Source: Alphaproteobacteria bacterium UBA6149
GTDB lineage: Bacteria; Pseudomonadota; Alphaproteobacteria; Rickettsiales; UBA998
DNA length: 45,275 nucleotides
Assembly (NCBI GenBank): GCA_002423155.1
Contig: DIUV01000027.1
Coordinates: 1 to 45,275 of the forward strand
Direction: 5' to 3'
Position numbers and translations under genes: made by a program. The notes under the pieces were generated by a model that worked only from the letters and a program-made list of their open reading frames with translations, did no database searches and was not told the DNA's origin. Positions 39,583-45,275 of this stretch are shown piece after piece (position 1 is the stretch's first letter; each line of letters begins with the position of its first letter).

Positions 39583-40401
39583 CTACATCCTTCTTCTATC
39601 CAGAGCATCTGGCTTGATTACTTTTCTAAATGCCAATGATGCATATTCGTGGAACGAGTCTAAATCAGACACGATTTTTTTGGTATCCATGGGAACATAC
39701 TTCCCATCCAAATTTCTAATCACCTCAAAATCAGCTAGCATAAAACCTTTTTTCGGCTCACGACCCATTATATCTGGATTTAGAGATATTATCAGGGGCA
39801 CGAGATCATGAGGAATCCCTTGACCTTGTATGTTTTCAAATGAAAATGTTCTAATAATAACCGAAGTATTGTTTTGTATTGTATATGTATGCTCCTGCCT
39901 TGAGTAGTTTCGACTAACTCCTCTGATAGCATCAAGTTCTGGACCAATAAATTCTCCAGTTATGCAATCACTCAATCCTATCTCACCTTCAACAGCGGAA
40001 ATATTATCAACCTGGCGAAAAGCTAATCCTGAATGATGCCTTAGTTTCGTAATTTCAACAACCACTTCAATTATACGAGCAAATTTTTCTCCAAAGTCTT
40101 TAAAATGCGAGTAATCAACAGTTTGGAAAATCAACCTATTAGCGGTTACAACAATGCCACAATTAAGATCTGGATCATTCATTACATAATGAGTAATGGC
40201 TTGATCTTTTCTCTGTCCTGTAATTGGATTTATATCGTTAACTGTCATCTCCATAGTTGAAAAACCAGGATAATCATCACGAAGCCTGTCTTGTATTTTT
40301 CCTATATATTCTTGTATATTTGGCAAGCTTATGAATAAAAAACTCGCCGTATAAACAAGTGGGGGCTTAGATAACTTCCCAATACTTTCATAATTATTCA
40401 T
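39583..40401 (-). CDS. TIGR04255 family protein
   Basis: The 272-residue protein matches the TIGR04255 family, a sporadically distributed bacterial family of unknown function often seen in variable genome regions. It is recognised by the N-terminal SKPPLVYTASFLFISLPNI, the central RHHSGLAFRQVDNISAV and the C-terminal SDLDSFHEYASLAFRKVIKPDAL. The ATG 40401 is preferred (GTGGGGAAG upstream). It opens a three-gene reverse-strand operon with an HTH protein and an unknown protein. The sporadic distribution, operator-like palindrome and placement next to a toxin pair suggest a mobile stress or defence module, but function is unknown. Confidence 0.8.
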   Translation of the reverse strand: MNNYESIGKLSKPPLVYTASFLFISLPNIQEYIGKIQDRLRDDYPGFSTMEMTVNDINPITGQRKDQAITHYVMNDPDLNCGIVVTANRLIFQTVDYSHFKDFGEKFARIIEVVVEITKLRHHSGLAFRQVDNISAVEGEIGLSDCITGEFIGPELDAIRGVSRNYSRQEHTYTIQNNTSVIIRTFSFENIQGQGIPHDLVPLIISLNPDIMGREPKKGFMLADFEVIRNLDGKYVPMDTKKIVSDLDSFHEYASLAFRKVIKPDALDRRRM

Positions 40402-40467
40402 ACTTCCCCACTTAAATACTTTCCTATTTGGAGTATACACCCCCTAATACAAAAAATCAATAAGCAA

Positions 40468-40484
40468 GGTGTAAACTTTACACC
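40468..40484. promoter_or_regulatory. Operator-like perfect palindrome upstream of the TIGR04255 operon
   Basis: GGTGTAAACTTTACACC is a perfect 8-bp inverted repeat around one central base, 67 bases before the TIGR04255 ATG. A related half (GGTGTATACTCC on the reverse strand) lies at ~40431-40442. It is a likely repressor site. Confidence 0.6.
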
Positions 40485-40547
40485 ACCCAATACTTACAAT
40501 TAATAATATTGCCCAGGTTGGTTTTGGCAACTTGTACACAACCAAAG

Positions 40548-40895
40548 TCAAATCAAAAACCACCCCTCATCATCAATCTGCAATTTCTCCACCGATTCTA
40601 GCTCCCCTATTTTTAAGCGTTTTTTCATTTCGTTGCCTGATTGTTTGGCAAATAAATAGTTCTTCCATAATTCGTGGGATAATTGGTTGAGGAATTCTAG
40701 TTCTCTGGTTGTTGGGAGGTAATCTTTGTTGCGCAGGTGGTTTTGGGTGATGATTAGGGCGCGGTTTATGGTGTTTAGTTCTGCTTCTAGGGGGAATTTT
40801 TGTTTTTTGGGGTGGGGGAGGAATTTATCTAATATATTTGCCCAAAGGCTGAATTGGGTGGGGTTGGTTGGCTGGTTGTTGGGTTGGTTTTCCAT
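40548..40895 (-). CDS. Small hypothetical protein downstream of a structured leader
   Basis: The 115-residue protein begins MENQPNNQPTNPTQFSLWAN, with AAGGGAA upstream; a longer frame to 41030 runs through a folded non-coding-looking region. It is Asn/Gln-rich at the start, then basic and helical (KKQKFPLEAELNTINRALIITQNHLRN). No family is recognised. The leader in front resembles those that precede short genes in phage satellites and prophages. It is likely part of a small mobile remnant. Confidence 0.6.
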   Translation of the reverse strand: MENQPNNQPTNPTQFSLWANILDKFLPHPKKQKFPLEAELNTINRALIITQNHLRNKDYLPTTRELEFLNQLSHELWKNYLFAKQSGNEMKKRLKIGELESVEKLQIDDEGWFLI

Positions 40896-40925
40896 AATAA
40901 ATTCCCTTATTTTGCGGTTTACAAA

Positions 40926-41105
40926 CCACCAACACAATATGTGCTGGTGGCGGGAAGTTAGTAAATCGCACACACGACCGTGCTGCCCTTTACCTTGCGG
41001 CTGGACATACGGCAGCACCTCCCCGCCCATGGCAAGGGAGATGTCATTCTGGTTGACATCAACCAGTGTGCGAGGTTACTACGCCCCGAAATCAGATTCT
41101 CTGAT
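40926..41105 (-). ncRNA. Multi-hairpin leader or small RNA candidate
   Basis: The stretch upstream of the small gene holds a series of hairpins. 40926-40950 is an 11-bp stem with one G-U-type pair around a 3-base loop. GTGCTGCC (40980-40987) pairs with GGCAGCAC (41011-41018). GGTTGA/TCAACC lies at 41051-41064, and AATCAGA/TCTGATT at ~41089-41105. The reverse-strand frame through it encodes LLTSRHQHILCWWF, a peptide-like stretch I recall from P4-type satellites and enteric prophages. A structured RNA is more likely than a protein. Confidence 0.45.
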
Positions 41106-41221
41106 TCTGCTGGTAGGTTAACATATTATGGGGGGATGGGTCAAATTTTTGTGGGGGAAATTATCCATTATATAATCGTGATTTTTATGTGGCGATTACC
41201 TGCTAATTTAGAGAGAACATC

Positions 41222-41551
41222 ATGAAAAACACCCCTCATCCCCCCAGCGTATCCCACGATATTTGCCTTGCGGAACGCTTAAAAAAAGACCCAGAATTTG
41301 CGGTGCAATATCTTAAAGTTGCGTTGGAAGAGGCAAAAGATGCCGAATGGCGGATGGTTTTGTTGGGGGCAATTCGGCAAATTGCTAAAGCGCATGGCAT
41401 TGCTAAAATCGCCCGTGGAGCAGGGATTAAGCGCGAGAGTTTATCACGTGCGCTTTCTGCCAAGGGTAACCCACGATTTGACACTATCTATGCGGTTATG
41501 CAGGCGATGGGATTGCAATTTACTGTAGAGCCTTTGCGATCTTCCTCCTGA
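41222..41551 (+). CDS. HigA-like addiction module antidote protein (TIGR02684 type)
   Basis: The 109-residue protein has the family pattern: LAERLKKDPEFAVQYLKVALEEA, then an HTH (LLGAIRQIAKAHGIAKIARGAGIKRESLSRALS), and the C-terminal GNPRFDTIYAVMQAMGLQFTV. Such antidotes normally follow a HigB/RelE-like toxin gene. No toxin ORF lies in the short upstream gap or just downstream, so it appears to be orphaned. It probably binds its own promoter. AGAGAAC stands upstream of the ATG. Confidence 0.85.
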   Translation: MKNTPHPPSVSHDICLAERLKKDPEFAVQYLKVALEEAKDAEWRMVLLGAIRQIAKAHGIAKIARGAGIKRESLSRALSAKGNPRFDTIYAVMQAMGLQFTVEPLRSSS

Positions 41552-41604
41552 CTTATTTTGTTTAAAATAAACTGTTTAAATAAACTTCTTAGCACCCGAC
41601 ACGT

Positions 41605-41766
41605 CTTCCCCCTCTCCCTCTGGGAGAGGGACGGGGTGAGGGAAGCCCAACTAAAATACAAAGCCTGCTGTCGTTATAATATGCTGATATTTAAACAATA
41701 AAGCAATGGGAGAAAATTTTGTGGATAGCTCCCTCACCCCAGCCCTCTCCCAGAGGGAGAGGGGGT
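41605..41766. repeat. Inverted pair of palindromic CCCTCTCCC repeats
   Basis: Two oppositely oriented ~40-base copies (41605-41646 and 41728-41766) each contain CCCTCTCCCTCTGGGAGAGG or its complement next to GGGGTGAGGG. The unit is a REP/MITE type seen in many proteobacteria. The ~80 bases between hold no gene. Confidence 0.75.
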
Positions 41767-41851
41767 TTACCCTCATTTTCTTATATTTATTGGTTAAATA
41801 AAAATCTGTCGGGTGGTAAGAATAAACTTTAAAATTTTTTGTTATTTAAGC

Positions 41852-41857
41852 TATAAT
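41852..41857 (+). promoter_or_regulatory. -10 box directly before the DUF433 gene
   Basis: A consensus TATAAT ends only 6 bases before the ATG at 41864. No ribosome site fits in that space. Transcription would begin at or next to the start codon, so a leaderless mRNA is predicted. The -35 region (TTTAAA-like) is weak. Confidence 0.45.
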
Positions 41858-41863
41858 CTGCCC

Positions 41864-42103
41864 ATGGGAAATGAATTAATAACAGAAAATAAGCTTATTC
41901 TTGGTGGGGTTACTGTATTTGCAAAAACGCGGGTTCCTGTTCATACGCTTTGGGAATATCTCACAAAAGGTGATTCTCTCGAAGTTTTCTTAGACGATTT
42001 TCCTACCGTTTCAAAGAACCAAGCTTTGCATGTTTTACAAGCCGCCAAAAAGTCTTTGCTGCATGCGCATACTATAGCTCTGCAAAAGCAGAGCTTTCTA
42101 TAA
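41864..42103 (+). CDS. DUF433 family protein (putative antitoxin)
   Basis: The 79-residue protein (MGNELITENKLILGGVTVFAKTRVPVHTLWEYLTKGDSLEVFLDDFP...) is a DUF433 protein, recognised by the GG..V...TRVPV..L..YL..G.S...FL.DFP pattern. Such proteins are usually antitoxins paired with a PIN-like DUF5615 toxin downstream. No toxin follows here, so it appears orphaned. The ATG at 41864 gives the normal family start; the frame's upstream extension to 41813 is not homologous. Confidence 0.85.
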   Translation: MGNELITENKLILGGVTVFAKTRVPVHTLWEYLTKGDSLEVFLDDFPTVSKNQALHVLQAAKKSLLHAHTIALQKQSFL

Positions 42104-42186
42104 CATAACAAATGTATTATACGGTCGGAATATGGCTGCCCAGTATTTGAATACAATGAAAAATTACGATAAATATTCCCACAAAA

Positions 42187-42723
42187 TTATTGCTTCTGCG
42201 CGGCTTTCAGCTCACGTGCTCGGGTTAGAATGGTGTTTTCTAAATCACGTGCCACGGAAGCGGAGCTGGCTACGTCACGCCATTCGCCGCGTTTTTGACG
42301 AATTTGTTTGAATAAGGTGACTTTAATGCCATCCGCACGCAGGGTTTTGTCTAAAATAAGTACGGTTACTTTAAAACGTTCGCCGGGTGTTTTGCTGTCT
42401 TCATACCAATCGCTCAGAATAACGCCGCCGAAAGGGTCTGCGGAGAGTAAGGGCATGAAGGACAAGGAGTCTAAGCTGGCACGCCAAAGGAAGCTATTTA
42501 CACCAATTGGCGATTGTTCTGATTTTTTACTATCTCCACCTAAGCTAAATAAACCGCCCTCACCAGTTAACGAACCACGAGATTCCCGCAGGCGATGCTC
42601 GGCATCTATTGGATATCGGCTATCTTCTTTGCCGGTGACGTTATCTTTGCCGTCGCCACAAGCAACCAATCCTGCCAAACATATTATTGATGCCATTGAA
42701 GATTTTGTAAAAAGCTTTTGCAT
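42187..42723 (-). CDS. DUF3576 lipoprotein
   Basis: This 178-residue envelope lipoprotein is typical of alphaproteobacteria. The signal peptide MQKLFTKSSMASIICLAGLVACG ends in the lipobox LVAC|G, so the mature protein is anchored through Cys22. The DUF3576 part begins at IGVNSFLWRASLDSLSFMPLLSADPFGGVILSDWY and ends with REL. The ATG 42723 starts the signal peptide; the frame upstream is not conserved. Its role is unknown, though it is usually encoded near leuS or lptE in the group. It lies downstream of the porin terminator on the same strand. Confidence 0.9.
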   Translation of the reverse strand: MQKLFTKSSMASIICLAGLVACGDGKDNVTGKEDSRYPIDAEHRLRESRGSLTGEGGLFSLGGDSKKSEQSPIGVNSFLWRASLDSLSFMPLLSADPFGGVILSDWYEDSKTPGERFKVTVLILDKTLRADGIKVTLFKQIRQKRGEWRDVASSASVARDLENTILTRARELKAAQKQ

Positions 42724-42859
42724 AAGATCTGATACTCTAGTGATGGGTTTATGTGACAAAGACAGACAGATGCAAAAACAAAAAGTTTTTGCTATATAAT
42801 CCGCAATTGCCTTAGAACTTAGGCATAATAAAGCAAACAAAACTGATAGCAAATAAAAA

Positions 42860-42887
42860 AAGGGCGACTCTTTGCAGAGCCGCCCTT
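42860..42887 (-). terminator. Terminator after the porin gene
   Basis: AAGGGCGACTCT (42860-42871) pairs with AGAGCCGCCCTT (42876-42887) with one mismatch and a four-base loop. On the reverse strand T residues follow (TTTTTTT). It is placed 23 bases past the porin stop. Confidence 0.88.
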
Positions 42888-42910
42888 CTTTATAACAAGT
42901 AACTTTCAAA

Positions 42911-44032
42911 TTAGAAAGCTAGCTGAGTACCAAGGATTACAACAGAACCGCTATTATCTGCGATAGTAGCAGGAGCATTATAATCAAAGAAGCTAACTTC
43001 AGCATAAGGAGTTAAGCCTGGAGCTAGTTTGTAATCAGCACCAATAGAAATTACGTCGAAATCATTTTCTAAAGCACCAACTTCATATTTGCTATCTAAG
43101 TAAGTAACAGAAGCCCCGAAAGGTCCGAACTCATAAGCAGCACCTAAAGTCCAATATTTAGCATCAGTGTTGTTAGCAGCTAGGCTGTCATTCCAGTCAC
43201 CATAAGAACCAGCTAGGCTAGCACCCATGTAGCTAACAGCAGCACCAACATTCCAAGCAGCTAAACGCTCGTTGTTAGATACAGCTGAATTATCAGCGCT
43301 ACCGAATTCACCAGCAACAGCAGCAGAAACTTTTACTTTATCAAAAGTAGCTTCGTAAGCCAAAGCAGCATCAACTACATTAGCACCATTAGCAAGGTTT
43401 TCAGTACGGCTAGCAACGCTATCCTGACCACGACCAGTTACGCTAGGAGCATAGCTCAAGCCCAATTGGAAACCAGAAACTTTTGGAGAGTAATAAGTGA
43501 TTTTGTTTACGTTATCTTGAGATTTGTCAGCAGTCAAAGCTGGAGAACCAGCAGCCAAAGGCAAAGCAGAAGAAGTTAGGTAGTTACCAACTGGACGGTT
43601 AGCAAAATTGCTCCATCCACCGTTAACACCACCAGTTGCACGAGCGATATTAGCTACGTCAACTTTAAGGGTTTGAGCTGCACCAGTGTTAGAACCTAGC
43701 TCAAATTTACCCCAAGCACCATCCAAATAAAGGAAAGTTTTGTAAGCATTGGTACCACGATTGTTAGAATCTGCAGTAGTATCTGCTGCAAGATTGATAA
43801 CCGCACCATAACCTAAACCGTTATCAGATTTAGCGTCAACTTTAACGTCAACTTCGTTTGTATTGCGGAACCCTAGAGCACGTTGATTTGCATCCATATC
43901 GTCGTTTGTAACGCCTGCTTGGAAATCAGCTATGCCACCTACGGTCACTTTTGGGGTTTCAGCAACTGCTGCACTAGCGAATAGTACAACGGCGCCTACT
44001 AAACCGGTAGTTCCGAGAAGAATTTTTTTCAT
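42911..44032 (-). CDS. Outer-membrane porin (alphaproteobacterial type)
   Basis: The 373-residue protein has a signal peptide (MKKILLGTTGLVGAVVLFASAAVA, cut before ETPKVTVGG), then a 16-strand-like barrel sequence with alternating aromatic and polar residues, as in gram-negative porin_4 proteins (TVGGIADFQAGV, FLYLDGAWGKFELGSN, ITYYSPKVSGFQLGLSYAP, YEATFDKVKVSAAVAGEFG) and a C-terminal aromatic residue (LGTQLAF) needed for barrel assembly. The start at 44032 leaves AGGA 8 bases upstream; a second ATG at 44041 is too close to that site. Diffusion of small solutes is the family role. Codon use is strongly biased, as in highly expressed genes. Confidence 0.92.
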   Translation of the reverse strand: MKKILLGTTGLVGAVVLFASAAVAETPKVTVGGIADFQAGVTNDDMDANQRALGFRNTNEVDVKVDAKSDNGLGYGAVINLAADTTADSNNRGTNAYKTFLYLDGAWGKFELGSNTGAAQTLKVDVANIARATGGVNGGWSNFANRPVGNYLTSSALPLAAGSPALTADKSQDNVNKITYYSPKVSGFQLGLSYAPSVTGRGQDSVASRTENLANGANVVDAALAYEATFDKVKVSAAVAGEFGSADNSAVSNNERLAAWNVGAAVSYMGASLAGSYGDWNDSLAANNTDAKYWTLGAAYEFGPFGASVTYLDSKYEVGALENDFDVISIGADYKLAPGLTPYAEVSFFDYNAPATIADNSGSVVILGTQLAF

Positions 44033-44063
44033 GATAATCATCCTAATATTTATGTCAACATTC

Positions 44064-44110
44064 GGTTTTTATAACCTATTATCGGTTCTTGTAACCTGGT
44101 TTGTATAACC
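44064..44110 (-). promoter_or_regulatory. Three operator-like repeats upstream of the porin
   Basis: GGTT-N5-AACC occurs three times: 44064-44076, 44084-44096 and 44098-44110. They lie 32-78 bases before the porin ATG and overlap a possible TATAAA -10 box (44068-44073). They may bind a dimeric regulator. The rest of the gap up to yggS (44111-44346) shows no gene. Confidence 0.5.
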
Positions 44111-44346
44111 TAACTAAAAGGGCTCGCCACTAAAGCGCGTCCTTGAGTTCAATAAGCACCAAACACCCCCTTAAGAACAAGTAGCACCAGACAAAAGACC
44201 TATATTATACCCTTCTTTTGCCGCACCTGTTGCTATAATGACACAATAATTGCACGAACCTGTGCTATATACATTGCAAACACCCCAAATCCTTTGTTAT
44301 GAAGAGAACCTATAAACAACCTCATAAATACCGAATCATATATATT

Positions 44347-44982
44347 ATGTACCAAACAATCAAAAACCAAATACAAGAGCTATCTCCCCAAGCGCAACTA
44401 CTTGCGGTCAGCAAGGGGCAATCAATGGATAATATTGATAAACTCATAAAAGCAGGTCAACGCCATTTCGGCGAAAATCGCGTGCAAGAAGCTGAAAAGA
44501 AATGGTCAGACACAAAAAAAACCTTGCCCGACCTGCAATTACACCTAATTGGCCCGCTACAATCTAACAAAGTAGCCGAGGCAATTGCCCTTTTTGATGT
44601 GATTGAAACTATAGATCGCCCAAAGATTGCTCACTTGCTCGCCGAGGAAGAGAAAAAACAAAATCAAAAAAGAGAATATTTTATTCAGGTTAATATTGGC
44701 AACGAACCACAAAAACATGGCGTGGCATGCAAAGATTTACCAGATTTACTCAAAGAATGTCGAGAATTAGGGTTATACGTAACGGGGCTGATGTGCGTTC
44801 CGCCGGCGGATATGCCCCCAGCTCCATATTTTGCCCTGCTAAAAAAACTCGCCCACGAAAATAATTTAAACAAATGCAGCATGGGCATGAGTAGCGACTA
44901 CCAAACCGCCCTCCGCTTAGGCGCAACCGAAATTCGTATCGGCACAGCAATTTTTGGGGAGAGATTGAGCTCGGGCTCTTAG
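44347..44982 (+). CDS. yggS: YggS family pyridoxal phosphate homeostasis protein
   Basis: The 211-residue protein binds PLP on Lys in LLAVSKGQ and has the family blocks HFGENRVQEAEKKW, LHLIGPLQSNK, QVNIGNE, GLMCVPPAD and SMGMSSDYQTALRLGATEIRIGTAIFG. It buffers free PLP and affects amino acid metabolism, and has no known enzymatic activity. The ATG 44347 (MYQTIKNQI) matches the family start; the frame's upstream part is not conserved. It is divergent from the porin gene. Confidence 0.93.
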   Translation: MYQTIKNQIQELSPQAQLLAVSKGQSMDNIDKLIKAGQRHFGENRVQEAEKKWSDTKKTLPDLQLHLIGPLQSNKVAEAIALFDVIETIDRPKIAHLLAEEEKKQNQKREYFIQVNIGNEPQKHGVACKDLPDLLKECRELGLYVTGLMCVPPADMPPAPYFALLKKLAHENNLNKCSMGMSSDYQTALRLGATEIRIGTAIFGERLSSGS

Positions 44983-45073
44983 ATATTTTCTACCCTACAC
45001 GACAGCACTATTAACAACATGATTTTTATTTGGACGTTCAAGCGCCACTAAGGCTCACGCGGCACGCGCCGCG

Positions 45074-45141
45074 GGGTTGCGGTCGCAACCCTATAGTCAT
45101 TCCATTATTCATGTGTCTAATTCTTAAGTGGAATGACTATA
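45074..45141. repeat. Palindromic repeats near the right edge
   Basis: GGGTTGCG (45074-45081) pairs with CGCAACCC (45084-45091). TATAGTCATTCCA (45092-45104) pairs perfectly with TGGAATGACTATA (45129-45141), forming a ~50-base element. No gene is seen between yggS and the right edge. Confidence 0.65.
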
Positions 45142-45275
45142 TATAACAGCAAATTATACGGGGAACCCATCCGTTGTCATACCTATGCAGGGCCACTACT
45201 GTCCAATTAAAAATAAAAAGGTTTATATTGTATATGTGTCTGTATTAAAACAACTCTCCGTCGTCATCCCCGCCT

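Noticed and set aside
40896..41030. N-terminal extension of the small protein through the hairpin region
   Set aside because: The extra 45 residues fall on strong stem-loops, and the ATG at 40895 has a clear ribosome site, so the extension is more likely structured RNA.

Overview
The window looks like a chromosomal piece of a fairly low-GC alphaproteobacterium. The host genes support this: an alphaproteobacterial-type porin, a DUF3576 lipoprotein, RsfS, diaminopimelate decarboxylase and a YggS protein. The prophage tail module also has the gene order typical of alphaproteobacterial siphophages and gene transfer agents (GTAs). I cannot name the genus.

Region 1 (1-31074) is the right part of an integrated prophage; its left end lies outside the window. 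Genes 2-13668 form a tail operon: a DUF6441 protein, tail completion, tail tube, a tail assembly chaperone with a lambda-like -1 frameshift site, tape measure, DUF2460 distal tail, DUF2163 hub with four cysteines, NlpC/P60 peptidase, a 1236-residue GTA-type fibre/hub 'megatron', a DUF2793 protein and two distal structural proteins. After a terminator comes the lysis cassette (small coiled-coil membrane protein, 3TM holin, GH24 lysozyme). A cargo block of defence-type genes follows (14878-26065). It holds an Mrr-like nuclease fused to an nSTAND NTPase behind a 17-codon leader ORF, an OLD-family ATPase/TOPRIM nuclease, a YjzC-like peptide, a small DNA-binding-like protein, a HEPN-motif protein and a type I restriction-modification operon (HTH regulator, HsdR, fused HsdM-HsdS). 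The early region (26358-29519) carries a winged-helix protein, a replication protein with a C-terminal DnaA-N-like domain and iteron-like repeats inside its gene, and a DUF6362 protein. A large serine recombinase closes the element; its last codons lie inside a tRNA-Ser(UGA) gene.

Region 2 (31060-35551) is host sequence: tRNA-Ser, rsfS (no ordinary start codon in the conserved frame), lysA, and a gene fusing a Wzt-type polysaccharide ABC ATPase to a sulfotransferase. Two related inverted-repeat elements (MITE-like) flank the fusion gene, and one supplies its ribosome binding site.

Region 3 (35552-41551) is accessory DNA. Two ~195-bp direct repeats, each holding the promoter and first ~35 codons of a biotin carboxylase gene, flank a Doc/Fic toxin with its partner; one repeat is split by a third MITE. 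Next come a three-gene operon led by a TIGR04255-family protein with a perfect palindrome upstream, a small gene preceded by a multi-hairpin leader, and a lone HigA-like antitoxin.

Region 4 (41552-45275) returns to host genes: a DUF433 protein, the DUF3576 lipoprotein, a porin with three operator-like repeats upstream, and yggS. Palindromic repeats are scattered between them.
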